From positions 682,001-746,000 of the forward strand of contig JARGSG010000019.1 of NCBI GenBank assembly GCA_030374805.1: a DNA stretch of 64,000 bases, written 5' to 3'. The stretch comes from Gracilaria gracilis (Eukaryota; Rhodophyta; Florideophyceae; Gracilariales; Gracilariaceae). The notes under the pieces were generated by a model. That model had not been told where the DNA came from. It searched no databases and saw only the letters and a program-made list of their open reading frames with translations. The position numbers and the translations under genes are program-made. Below, in pieces: positions 45,205 through 56,400 of this stretch (position 1 is the stretch's first letter; every line of letters begins with the position of its first letter).

Positions 45205-45928
45205 CTTCTTTGTCGGTGCGAAGTGTCATGCGAGTTTGATGACGTAAGATGAGAGCGACGGCCAATCGGAAGGCTGGGTAGGGAAGATCTGGCGACTTCG
45301 CGGATTGGGAGTGGCGAGAAGGTTCTACGAGGGTTTGACGATGAGAGGGGAGGTCCTCACGGATTTTATTACATACATATGAAGGTTCCGGGAGAGAAAA
45401 ATGACAGATCTCACAGTGCGTCAATTCTCCTCCTCCCCCTGTACCATATTCATACACAGAATTATGACGGAGGTAAGACAGCTGCCTCTTCAAATTATGT
45501 GCTGGATTGGTCATGTTAAGATAGAGGCCATCTTTACCGGCCCCCAGAGAATTCACGCACTATCCAGGAAGTAGAAAAACCGCGCAGAACCTCCGAATTT
45601 ATGTAAAGAATACAGAAAATCTTCTCTTCAGAGGAGAGTTTCCCCCAGATCCTCTCTCTCCATTAAGGCGGCATCAAGTCAGGAGGACCTCTTTTGCTCC
45701 AACAACCATTGGTTCTTCCACCCGCCACAACCGTGACACGCTACGCTCCCCAAGCGTTACCACAGGCATTGCCCCTTTGCGAGAGCTTTGCGCGCGCTTT
45801 TCGAACTCCAAGTGGGAAATACACTGCCCATAAACATGGAAGATCATTAAATAACTTGCTCTCGGTTTGCGGCCTCTGGGTGTAACTCAACAATACGTCT
45901 ACCACGTTCAGTTTTTTAATCGTTTGCA
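45205..45928. other. Spacer between the two head-to-head MULEs
   Basis: The two MULE coding regions start about 0.7 kb apart and face away from each other. A minus-strand stretch at 45,556-45,173 is open (127 codons, MTNPAHNLKRQLSYLRHNS, HCEICHFSLPEPSYVCNKI) with a possible CxxC pair. It overlaps the start of copy 1 in another frame and I do not recognise it. Promoters of both elements would be expected here. Confidence 0.4.
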
Positions 45929-46331
45929 ATGCTGTCCTTTCGTAAGACGGAGGATCCTTCTGTCGGCTTTCCTGCCGAGGATCCCCTCGATTCATTCGTC
46001 GTATCATTCTTGGTTCCTCGCAATGAGGATTCAAGTGATGAAGTGGACGTCAATTGTAATCGTGTGAAAACCAGCGCTGTAATTAGTCAAATGACCTGTG
46101 AGCGTGATCTAACTGCAACGGAGAAAAAGAGAATTATGAGCACAACCCATTAGCTTTCCATTTTATTGCAATACGTTGCAAAGCATACTTCTATTTCATT
46201 CGACAGGAAGAGTTGTGTAGGATTCCATGAGCTAAAGCGGACATGGTTATACTTGATTACTGAAGACAATATTTTTGGGGACGCAGAAGGGTAGTGGGCT
46301 CTGGTCTAGCTAACTCTTGTAAGCACAATCA

Positions 46332-46830
46332 TTGGTTTTGCACCATCTTGCTAAATGCTGGCATTCTAGAGAACCATTGGATGGTGTGGTTCTGGTTCCC
46401 GCAGATACGGGATCTAAAGTAGAAGATATATCAAAGTTGTTTGATAAACAATCATCAATGGGTCAGCTGGAGATTCTTGGCAGGTTCGAGTCCCGATTCA
46501 AAGTTAAGCTTTATGCCAGCCCAAATGAAGTATCTACAATAGTTGTCTCTATTAATTTAGGAGGTGTACATTTGAAAGCCTTCTTGGCTCGAAAACTAGA
46601 TGAAAAGAACTGGGAAATCTTCTAGGAGACATTCTGCAATACAATTGCTCGGAGAGGTGTAGGTCACTCGTCACTGCAACAATCGATCATGCACTAGGGG
46701 ATAGGAAGGAATGGGTTATGAAGAAAGAAAACTACATGATTGATGTGTTGATTTACGAGAAGCGAACGGAATCGCATAGTTGCGGTGCATATCTTTTATC
46801 AATGACGAATCACTTCGCTCGAACGCGAAG
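46332..46830 (+). pseudogene. Ulp1-like (C48) cysteine protease module of MULE copy 2
   Basis: VSTIVVSINLGGVHLKAFLA places the active-site His at 46,569-46,571 (HL instead of the usual HW), and ESHSCGAYLLSMTNHFAR places the Cys at 46,781-46,783 in the xxCGxY block typical of Ulp1/SENP proteases. A stop at 46,623 lies between the two halves. The module would remove SUMO or a SUMO-like modifier. In plant Kaonashi MULEs a Ulp1 domain is likewise joined to the transposon. Confidence 0.6.
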
Positions 46831-46912
46831 AGTGATGACCAATGTGTTCTTCTTCCTGGGGCACCAACCTAACCTTACAGAGACCTACCTCTGAGCGTGT
46901 GTCGAAGCTTGT

Positions 46913-47590
46913 GTGCGAATTACAATGGCTGTTAGTCACCTTCTGCCTGTCTCCAATGAATGGGCCCTGTCCCAAATCCATTTTCACTGCCTTGAGAACA
47001 TATACATTGAGCGCCACCAGCAGGAGGGCAATAAAGACAAATCGAAGGTGGTGGAAGGGCTGCCTCCTCCATCTCAGGATAAGCAGACGAGCTTCTGTGG
47101 AAGTACAGAATCTGTGGAACTGGGACATGTAGAGTGGGATGCGAAGGGTGAAAGGAGTACTGATGGAGCTCATCCCCGTAAGGAGATTGCTAGAGGGAAT
47201 ATTGAGCCTTCACCAACGAAAAGTACTGTGCTGGACCTTCCAAAATATTTTTATCACCTCTGTGACATAGAAGGGAACAAATATGGCGTACAATTTTGTG
47301 AGAGAATCACAAGATCGCGACGCGATGGTCAAAATGTGAGACTACGGTGTCTGAGGTACAAAAAGAAATACCCTGGCTGTGAATGTAAGGTCACCTTTGT
47401 GGCTAAAGCCCTTCTGAACGAAACTGGGTGGATTCTTACCGGTTCTAATATGCACAACCTCGAGTGTCTGGAACAGTATATGTTTTGTAAAAAGAACAAA
47501 AGAAGGGAAGCAATTTGGATGACAATAAAGAAGCAGGCTCCTCTGACGATGCGTATCCCCTTCATATCCTTCACGTCTCCAAGGAACTAG
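46913..47590 (+). CDS. MULE copy 2, linker and first FLYWCH-like zinc module
   Basis: 225 codons. After a hydrophilic linker comes YFYHLCDIEGNKYGVQFCER, RRDGQNVRLRCLRYKKKYPG, CECKVTFVAK and GWILTGSNMHNLECLEQYMF, the Cys-Cys...His-x-(Cys/His) spacing of FLYWCH/WRKY-GCM1 zinc domains. It probably binds transposon ends. A second such module follows at 48.2-48.6 kb, so the protein has two in tandem. Confidence 0.6.
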   Translation: MRITMAVSHLLPVSNEWALSQIHFHCLENIYIERHQQEGNKDKSKVVEGLPPPSQDKQTSFCGSTESVELGHVEWDAKGERSTDGAHPRKEIARGNIEPSPTKSTVLDLPKYFYHLCDIEGNKYGVQFCERITRSRRDGQNVRLRCLRYKKKYPGCECKVTFVAKALLNETGWILTGSNMHNLECLEQYMFCKKNKRREAIWMTIKKQAPLTMRIPFISFTSPRN

Positions 47591-48167
47591 GGGGTCGATG
47601 CGAGGATAACCAGTGCTGATAAAGGAATTGATTCGGATATGGATGATTTTATGGAGAACTTCTTATTTCGACCGTTGGATTCGATGAGTGTCATAGAAAG
47701 GTTCCGACATGACGGTGCGTACATGAGTACTTAGCACCCCAGAGTTCAATCAGGAACGGAGGGAGTTGAGGAGATCATAGCCATCGACGGAGATAGTAAT
47801 GGAAAGTCTCCTGTCATCGTAGATGCCACCGACTCAGAAGATAGTTCTGTAATTGAGATAACAGAGAAAATGAGGCGGAAACTACTGCCAAGAATGAAAA
47901 GGTAAGACTGTCATGTCTCTTCGATGCCAACACACTTCCCAAAACATTCGTATTCTAACATTACATGTAACCAAAATGACCCTGTACATCATTCTAGTGA
48001 CGAGAACGCTCTCGGGTTTAATATCGCAGAAACTGGCTCCTAAGAGGGAGATTCTCCCCCTCCATCAATTTCGATCATGTGTAGCGGGGAAAGCTCGAAG
48101 TCGGACCAGAAGTACACAACAGAAGAGTGCGTACGTCGCGGTTTCGTGGCCTATCTGTATCAGATGA

Positions 48168-48608
48168 GTGAAACTGGAGATGATTAAGTGCTCTAGCATC
48201 TCCACGGATTCAACTTGTTTGTCACGGATTCTAGGTATGAAAAGGAGAGTGGTACCGCTACGGGGCTACATGAAGTGCGCTATGATGTTCGATGAGCATT
48301 ATAAATGCCCCTATAGCTTAAAAGTCCACAGGGTTCGAGTGTGTCACTCGGGTAATCAGAAGTTTTTGTTCTGTTCTGATTTTGTGAAAGCCCTATACAA
48401 TCATCCAGCGAAACTCACTGCTTTGCGACGTAAGTTCTCACCCAAAACGGAGCGCGAAGCAAAATATTTGCGTCACACTCTGCACCGACAATATAATGTA
48501 TTGTTTAAACTCCTCGAAGCGAAGTATGGGATTATGGTCGAGAGGGATTTGTTTCGAAAACGGTTGAGGTATATGTCTGACACTCAATATCCAAGGCACA
48601 AAGAGTGA
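48168..48608 (+). CDS. MULE copy 2, second FAR1/FLYWCH-like zinc module
   Basis: 146 codons: GYMKCAMMFDEHYKCPYSLK, VHRVRVCHSGNQKFLFCSDF, YNHPAKLTALRRKFSPKTER, EAKYLRHTLHRQYNVLFKLL and RDLFRKRLRYMSDTQYPRHK. It aligns with 42,541-42,098 on the other strand. The final HNHP/YNHP block is the zinc-ligand His pair, one His being Tyr here. Its N-terminal start is uncertain because the preceding frame differs. Confidence 0.65.
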   Translation: MKLEMIKCSSISTDSTCLSRILGMKRRVVPLRGYMKCAMMFDEHYKCPYSLKVHRVRVCHSGNQKFLFCSDFVKALYNHPAKLTALRRKFSPKTEREAKYLRHTLHRQYNVLFKLLEAKYGIMVERDLFRKRLRYMSDTQYPRHKE

Positions 48609-48639
48609 CTCAGGCTGTACGAGAACCTCCTTCAATTGC

Positions 48640-49400
48640 AGACCCGGAACCCCTGGCACAGGATATACTGTCAAATGGACAATGATACCGGCCTCCAATA
48701 CGTTGCGTGGTGTTTGGACAGTTGGATTGATGACTACGAGCAATATGGCATCGGGCCTGGCGTATTTGTGGTCTGCAAAGCGATAGCCAATCGCTTTAAT
48801 CTTCTTTTCGCCAGTTTTAATGGCCGAGACAATGACGGGAACCTCCCTCCTTTTTTATGGGTTACAAGGGAAACGAATCGCTGTTGAGTTTTGTCTTGGT
48901 ATTGGAACGCTTCAAGCTGTGTATGCGCATATCACCGTCTTCCTTTACGGTGAATCAATGTGCATCACTCATTGGAGGTATAAGACAAGTGTTCCCAATG
49001 TCGTATACCATGTTGGATGACTGGCACTTGAATAAAAACTAAAGCGCCAACGTCGACCGGTGGTGTAGGTCGGTAGAGAAGACGGATATGGGAACGGAGA
49101 TGGGACGCGAGTTGTTCGTGCTATGCAAGAGCACACGTATCGAGAAGTTCGAAGCACAGAGAAATCATTTCGAATAACAATAATTTTATAAGTTCAGGGA
49201 CACCTTGCCGCAATGGTACAAGTTTCTATATCGCGAGAACCCTTCCATGTTAATGCGTTGCTACAAATACTTGAAGTTCCCTTATATGTTCCTGTTCCAA
49301 GGTTCCCGCTACTCTGAAGCTTCTCGTTCGACATATAGACAGGTTTTACTGAATGATGAAGTTCCATTCAGCGAAGTTCCGAAAGTCAAGGTCTCTTAAA
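48640..49400 (+). pseudogene. MULE copy 2 transposase, catalytic region
   Basis: AWCLDSWIDDYEQYGIGPGV, FVVCKAIANRFNLLFASFNG and GRDNDGNLPPFLWVTRETNR are the parallel of CLDNWADNYDHFG.. in copy 1. The later block TMLDDWHLNKN (near 49.03 kb) corresponds to VVLDEWYLNPD and probably contains the DDE-domain W-H/Y signature. Frame changes and stops occur between the blocks. Assignment to the MULE superfamily rests on module order and the SWIM finger downstream. Confidence 0.6.
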
Positions 49401-49438
49401 AGGAACAAAGAAAGCCTCAGCGTGAATGAAAGGCTACG

Positions 49439-50605
49439 ATGCGGGATAAAGCGCTCCGAAACAGACTCGTGACCTCAGGGCTCCCCCTATCTTTCGATTC
49501 TGCAAGTAGCCTCATCCAGAACTTTACGGCGTACAGTGTAACACACGTTCTAGACAGCAGCTTTCCATTCTCCGCTTTCTACAAGATAACCGATGCAGCA
49601 CTACTCCCTACCCCGGATGCGCCGTTCAAATTCGACATAGACGGGGAGGATCTCCAATTGTCCTCCGAGCAAACACTAGCGGTGTTATCCCTCAAAGGGT
49701 CAATCTCCATTGAAAGTAGGGACTCCCAGGATAGCAACCCAAATAGGACCTATAATATCTACTTGCACACCATCCCTGGCTCAGCCCACATTGTTTCGGG
49801 AAAGTGTAGCTGCTGACATATGACTGCCTCCGGTATTCCTTGTGGTCATATGAACCGATTGTTTGTTATCCTCAACAATGTTGTCGATCGCTGGCCACGT
49901 ATTCGCGAAGTCCTTCCTTCGCAGTTGAACATATCGGATTTGTGGGATTTATACTGGAACAGAAATCCAGATTATTGGACTCTCCAAAACGTATTGAAAC
50001 TCCGGGCAACAGCAATTGGCTGCAACGCTGACGATTTTCCATCATCAATTACCCGCAACGCCGAAGTTCCGCGCTATTCACCGACTCCTGATCAAAACAA
50101 TTCCATTGCGCTTTCTTTCGAGCTCGAAACGCAGCGGAGGAAAAAGATCACCGCATATGCAACGTACGCGGACTGCAAAAAATTATGCGACCAGATGCAC
50201 CGCGTGGCAGTGTCGTATGGTGATGTAGCTCTCCAGAGCCTCAATTCATACCTTCGTAACGGTCTGAGGGAGCCCAACGCTGGCCGGTACCCACATAACC
50301 CCTAAGATTCTCTTCCTACGCTTGCGACCGTCCCAGATCTTCATTCAAACCCAGTTCAACCTTCCAATGTCGTAGTCGAAAACCCCAACGCGGGGTTGGG
50401 TGTGCGAGCTCGGAAGCGAATGAAGTCGTTCCTTGAAAGAGGGAAAGGGAAAAAACAGAAGTTGGATGACACACCTGCTCCTAAACCCAACCGTGGAGCT
50501 CGACAAAATTCTTCCAGTCCGGTAGTGACACCCCGCGATGCAATCAATACAGCTCTTGCAGTAATTGACCACCCAGATAACCAATTAAACAAAAATTGGA
50601 AGTAG
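49439..50605 (+). pseudogene. MULE copy 2 transposase, SWIM finger and C terminus
   Basis: 49,439-49,816 (MRDKALRNRLVTSGLPLSFD) runs to VSGKCSC, meets a TGA, and continues in the same frame at 49,820 with HMTASGIPCGHMNRLFVIL. Together these give the C-x-C-x(n)-C-x-H SWIM zinc finger, broken only by that stop. The rest reads YATYADCKKLCDQMHRVAVS and a lysine-rich tail (RGKGKKQKLDDTPAPKP), probably a nuclear localisation signal. A further stop lies at 50,303. Confidence 0.75.
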
Positions 50606-50675
50606 AAACTCGTAATAGTTAGTTGCATTGTTAGATGTAAACTCGAAACACCTGTTGTTCATGTGAATCACTCAC

Positions 50676-51183
50676 TGTCGTACAAATACCGATAAGGTGT
50701 GGGGTCCGCCTGGTAGAGGGAGCGCGCGAGGGCTCAACCTAAAGGGGAAAAACACACAACCAATATGGTAGTAGGGCACCTGAAACCCGCAGGGGCAAAC
50801 GGCGGGACAACTAGTCTAGACCGTGTAGGGGTACGGTTGTAGACGTCGACGCGCGGTAAAACCTGAAAAGTAATAGAGTATCAAGTGACCAAGATGGTAG
50901 AGTTACTGCCCTAGTGGTGCCTGACTTTACAATACCCAAGGGGGAAGGCGAGGTGCACCGTAATATATACAAGGTGCACCGACGCCGATCTCTCATGCGG
51001 GCATGACGTCATCGGCTGTGCCCATGACCTACTGGCATGGGCCAGCAATGTTAAGCTAAACTAAATTAGAAATTAAGAATTAGAAATTATAAAATACAGA
51101 ATACCAATTGGGTACAGTGCAGCCAGCAAGGCGCACCAGTAGGCCCACGTGGCACCAACCCATTGAGGTCTCATTGTACTACA
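50676..51183 (-). repeat. 3' LTR
   Basis: 508 bp, ends TGTCGTAC and GTACTACA on the plus strand, giving 5'-TG...CA-3' in element sense. A purine tract (GGTAGGAAGGGGGTC in element sense, 51,184-51,198) directly abuts it, the expected polypurine primer for plus-strand synthesis. Three ACC-N5-GGT motifs inside. Confidence 0.95.
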
Positions 51184-53490
51184 GACCCCCTTCCTACCCT
51201 GAGCCACGCCCTCGTGGCTCCTAGATCCTTTCACCAAGTCGGTTGCATCGTCGTACCCATTTGGTCCTTGTCGCAGCCTTTGTGCCATCTCGCGCCGTGC
51301 GTCGCGTCGGCTCTGCGTCACCGAGCGCACTCTGTTCACCACCTTGGTCATCCCCGATTGCGGCTCTATCCACCTCTTTGGTTATCACCGACAGCGGCCT
51401 ATTCATTCCCATTTGTGGTTTGGGCGCGACGCGCGCCCATTGCATACCTCCAAGGTTCTACCTTTTTGGCTGCACGGCTTAGACCCATTTACCGTGTCGG
51501 TATACCCAGTGGGGGGGCGGGTTACGCATTCGGGCTCGTGTGAGCACTGTACCGTGAAGGGTTTTGGCGCCCAATTGGTTGCGGCGTGTCTCTCTGTCCC
51601 TTCGAGGTTCGACTACCAACCCTTCGAGGCACTGCCGCTGACTCCATCGAGGTTGTTCCACCGTTCTCCCTTCTGGTTGCCTTCGCACCCCTTTGCGGTT
51701 TGTCTACGCGGGCTCGCGCCACCGTGGCTTCTCGTTCGACCGACAAGGTTGAATCCGTTTATGGTGACCCCCGATTTTTATCTGAGCCACATGGGTAGCC
51801 ATGGTACCAGCGTGCGGGCTCGCACCCGTAGCGGTACACGGCGCTTCATTCAATACCTTTAAGGTGGATGGATGGCCGCTTCGGTTGGCGTCTGCAGTGT
51901 ACTGCCACAAAGGGTTCCAGTTTCATGTGCATCAAACCACCCTCGGTGTCGATCATCCATGGCGAGCGCGAAACCTTAACGTGGTCAAAATAGCGCGAAA
52001 CCCATCTAGGAACCATGTCCGTTCTGTCTTCAAAGAATACCACATAGGTCTTGATCGGTTTCGTACCTCATAAGGAAACGAACTTTCATGGTAAGCACAA
52101 AAACTCGTTCCCTTCTAGACCATCCGAGGCATATTCATATCCGTTTTGGCCTCGCTTCCATCCCGAAGTGGTCTACTTCCTCCCTCTATGGTTGCGGTAT
52201 CACCATATAGGTCCTGGCATGTGCCATTCGTTTGGCCTCCCTGCCCTTCGTTACCGTCATGGTCGATTAGGTTGTTCCATAAAGGATCTCGATAGTACCA
52301 TACAGGTTCATTTCATGCTCCCTTTCTGATTTCCATAACTTTGAAACACCTTCAAGGTTTCCATCGTACCATAAAGAGCTGCGCAGCATTACTAATGTCT
52401 CCCGCGCACTTCCATGCTCTACCTTTAAGGTTTATTCCAAACCACATTAGTCCCGATAGGTGTCGTTCTTCATGACCATGAAGGTTTGGTTCTTCACAGC
52501 CACTATCCGGGTGACGCAATCCTCCGTCGTGTTTCTACTACCATACCCAGCTCAAACCAAATTGGTGGACCTTGCGGTTGCACTTTAGTGCGCAGCGAGC
52601 GTCACGTAGTACCGATTTGGTAGCTTGGGGGGTGCCGCGCGACGACGCGCGAGAGCCAGCAATGTACCTGGATGGTTCTGCATGGCCTCTTGGCGCGCAT
52701 ACGCGCACACGCTGCACCAGACCCATGAGGTTACTTGCAAGGCGAATCAAAAAAATTGCACGCCGAAATTACCCCACCAAACGTTATCAAAAACGCCGAA
52801 ACATCTTTTGGTTTGTATCTCGGGAACCAAGCGGTTTCAGAGGCTGAGAATGGCTGATTCAGGAGCGCGGCACGCCCAAAATACTTAGATTTTTTGACCA
52901 TGCCGGTGCACGCTCCCTACAGACAATAATGTAAACCGAATCGGTTACCCAGCGCGGCGCTCTGCCGATCTGGAGCGCGTCTCTCGCTTATAAAAAAACT
53001 TAATTTTTTGACTTTCACCACTTGGGTTTGGAGGCATGCGTGCGCGGCGCGTGGCATGAAAGTGCGCGCGCGTGCCGGCCGCGTGCCAGCTTTGGCGTCG
53101 CTGCGACGCTGACGCGCAAAGCGCATCCCTCGTCGAGCTTCGTTCGGTACGTCGTCATCGCTAAACCTTCACGGTCTTCCGGCAAACCTTCTTGGTCTCT
53201 TCGATGCACTCTGATTAACTTCTCCCAGTTGGTGTTAGCTTCTTCGTTAAAGTTATCGAGTTAGATGTTGCAGTTAGCTTCAGTTACCATGTGGGTGCGA
53301 TGCGCAGCGAATGAGGAAAAGCGCGAAAATAGCCTCCCCCCTCCCTAAGAGCTGTACATCGCCTCTAAGGTTTACCCATCGTTCGGCATATCCTCTCACT
53401 TGCGGTTCCAGTAACTTACCCTGAAGTGGTGTGGTATGGCTGAGGGCGGCTCGGCGGTATCACCATCGGCACCCCAGCCATAACAACGTA
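51184..53490 (-). other. Non-coding tail of the Ty3/gypsy element between pol and 3' LTR
   Basis: 2.3 kb without a recognisable ORF, unusually long for a Ty3/gypsy 3' region. It holds about 25 exact ACC-N5-GGT sites; between 52,202 and 52,731 they lie at steps of roughly 44-55 bp (sometimes one step skipped). No envelope-like gene is visible. Confidence 0.75.
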
Positions 53491-53499
53491 CGGTGCACT

Positions 53500-56400
53500 T
53501 TAAAATTCTTGGGTACGGCGGTGACCTACAAGGCGTTCCACTGGGAACTCATTAGAGACCTGCGATGGTATTCTTTCACCACTTTGGTTTAGATGAGCAT
53601 CGGTACCACTAGGGGTAGGTATTTTTTCTGAAGTAGCAACCGTAATCCCTGCGGGTGGTACGTAGTCTGGGTCGTCACCCTGTGCGTCATCATTAACCTC
53701 GATGGGTGTCCCGTCTTCTTGGGGCTGAGTCCTCAGGGCAACCGCTTGTGGGTTACGCGCGGATTCTCCGCGTTCCTTCCTGGACTGAACCGTTCGAGGT
53801 GCAACCGTGATTCGGTCAATAGAGATCGTATTCTCTACACCATCTTGGTTCACCGTCACCGTGTGGTCGGTTGACCGAACTACCTTGAAAGGTCCCGATG
53901 ATTTCGGAAGAAGCTTCGAATTGATATCTCTATCAATAGCTTCATCATCGGCTTCATCACCCGGTCGTGGCTTAGCTCCTTTCGGAGGGTGGTCAATAAA
54001 GACATATTGACCTGGCGTAGCCGTTACCACTTGGGTTACCGTTTTATCGTAGTCCTCCTTGTACCGCTTCTGGGATGCAGTGAGCTTGCTCTCAGCATAC
54101 GTGGGAGCTCGTCTCAACCTCAAAAGTGTATTCCGTTTGACCTGGGACGGTGTGAGTGCTCCGGCGGCTTCTTGTCCTAATGGGTCCCCTTCAACAACAA
54201 TACCTGGTGGGTGTCTTGACAGTATCAGATCGAACGGCGCAGTTTGCGTCGCTCGATGAACCTGAAGGTTATGTGCATATGTCAAGGGCTGCACGAGCTC
54301 GTCCCAACCAGTTTGGTGTTCTTCCGTATAATGTCGCAGCCTAGATACCAGGGTTCGGTTAAAGCGCTCCACTTGGCCATTCGTTTGCGGATGATAGGCA
54401 GTAGTGAAATAGTGCTTAATACCCAAGAGGTTACAAACAGCTTCAAAGAACTTCGAAGCTCAGTTCGAACCATTGTCGGTAAGTGGATAAAGCGGTGCAC
54501 CATACGGGTAGATCCAATTGTTCAAGAACGCCACCGCGAGGGTCGTAGATTTCGTGTCCTTCAAGGGTATCGCTCGCGTGAGCTTCGAGAACCTGTCGGT
54601 GATTACGATGATGTACTGATACCACCTTGTGGTTTTTGGTAATGGGCCCAGAAGGTCTATTGCGACGAACTCGAGAGGACCCGCTGCAGGGAATAACTTC
54701 AAGTATTTCCTGTGCTTCCGGAGACTTCCACGGGTACGTACGCAAGATTCACATTGAACTACAAAGGTATATATATCATTAGCCATATGAGGCCAGTAGT
54801 ACCCTTGCCTCAAGGTGTAGTACATTCTCGTACCTCCAGGGTGTACTGATATCCTTGGGTAGTGGGCCAGGTACAGCACCCGAGGGCGCAGCACCTTGGG
54901 CACCACCTTCTGAAGGGAACCATCAATAGGAGCTCGCCTCACCAGGAAACCATTTCGGTCGACGTCAAAGTTCGAGTCTTTCATACCTACTTGGTCCATG
55001 AGAGAGCGGCAATAAACATCGTTTGCTTGCTCTCTCAGGAATTCCTCGCGGGTAATTGGCATGACGTCTGTTTCCTCGAGGGCGAGTATTTCCCGAGCGA
55101 TGGCATCACTAAACCACGTATCCTCTTCGGGTAGAGTCCAGTAACCTTCTAAGGTATCACCATCAGGGTTGGTAGAGATGGTAAAGCATGGGATATGATC
55201 CTCTACCGGCTCGGTGTCCAAACCATCTGTGGTAATGCGAGACATCGCGTCTGCGACATTGTGCTTGATACCTGGACGGTACTGTACGTCATACTCGAAC
55301 TCTGAAAGTCGTAACCGCCATCGGGCAAGTCTGCCTGATGCGTCGGCCAGACCCAGTATCCACCGTAGGGCATCATGGTCGGTTCGAAGCGTGAACCTTT
55401 CACCATATAGGTAGGGACGGAGCATCAACATGCTCCAGACCACTGCCAGACATTCCTTTTCGGTTGTTGTGTAGCTCTTTTCTGCAGCGTGCAGAGCACG
55501 GCTCCAGTACCCTATAGGTAGTTTGTCGCCGTTTTCTTGCTCCTGCATAAGACAACAACCAATTTGGGCGTCCGAGGCGTCAGTATCCAACGTGTATCGT
55601 AAACCAGCTTTGGGTAATGCCAAGATGGGAGGTGTCAAGAGCGCATGTTTCAGCGCCTCGAACGCATCCATTTCCTCATTGGTAAAGGATTCAAACCTTG
55701 TAGGTTAGTCTTTCAGTACCTTCCTGTTTAGGGGAGCCGCTATCTTGGCAAATCCCTTGATACACCGGCGGTACACATTGCACAAACCTATAAAGGATCG
55801 GATTTCCGTTTGGGACGTGGGTGGCTTCGCCTCTTGCACGGCTCGGATATTCCGCGGTGTCACTTCTAACCTCCCAGGGCTGATGATATGACCAAGTTAT
55901 TCTACCTCTTTGGTGAAGAATTCGCATTTGCGGAGCTTCAACGTTACTCCAGATTCCCTCAAAAGGTTCAAAACTTCCCTAACATGGTGGAAATGTTCCT
56001 CTACCGTCCTGGAATATATGATTACATCGTCGATGTATACCAGAGCGGTTCTCCACTTCACCTTCGAAAGGATTATATCTAACGCCCTCTGAAAGGTAGC
56101 CGGGGCATTCCGCAACCCAAAGGGCATACGCGTAAAGCGGAATAACCCAGCGTGGCAAGTAAACGTAGTTTTGTCCTTGTCTCCTTCCCTGATAGGTACC
56201 TGCCAATAACCACAATTGGCATCGAGCGTAGTAAAGATCTTGGCGTTGCCCAACGAATCTATACACTCGTCCATTCTAGATATTGGGTACGAATCCCTAA
56301 TGGTCATACTATTCAGTCTTCTGTAGTCTACACAGAACCGCATACGGGTATCATTCTTCTTTTTGACGAGAACCACAGGGCTGGCCCAGTCCGCATTTGC

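Larger units (their letters stand above)
45929..50640 (+). mobile_element. Mutator-like element (MULE) copy 2 with Ulp1-like protease domain
   Basis: Plus-strand order: acidic N-terminal module (DPSVGFPAEDPLDSFVVSFL), Ulp1-like module (46.33-46.83 kb), first zinc module (47.2-47.5 kb), second FAR1/FLYWCH-like module (48.2-48.6 kb), MULE catalytic region (48.64-49.2 kb), SWIM zinc finger (49.80-49.86 kb) and a basic C-terminal tail (ERGKGKKQKLDD) ending at 50,605. Better preserved than copy 1 but still with stops and frame changes. The retroelement LTR begins 70 bp past the last stop. Terminal inverted repeats not identified. Confidence 0.75.

Noticed and set aside
51184-53490. Envelope or other third gene in the long 3' tail of the Ty3/gypsy element
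   Set aside because: Open frames are short, overlap on both strands and carry no signal peptide or glycoprotein features; the tail is better described by its motif array.
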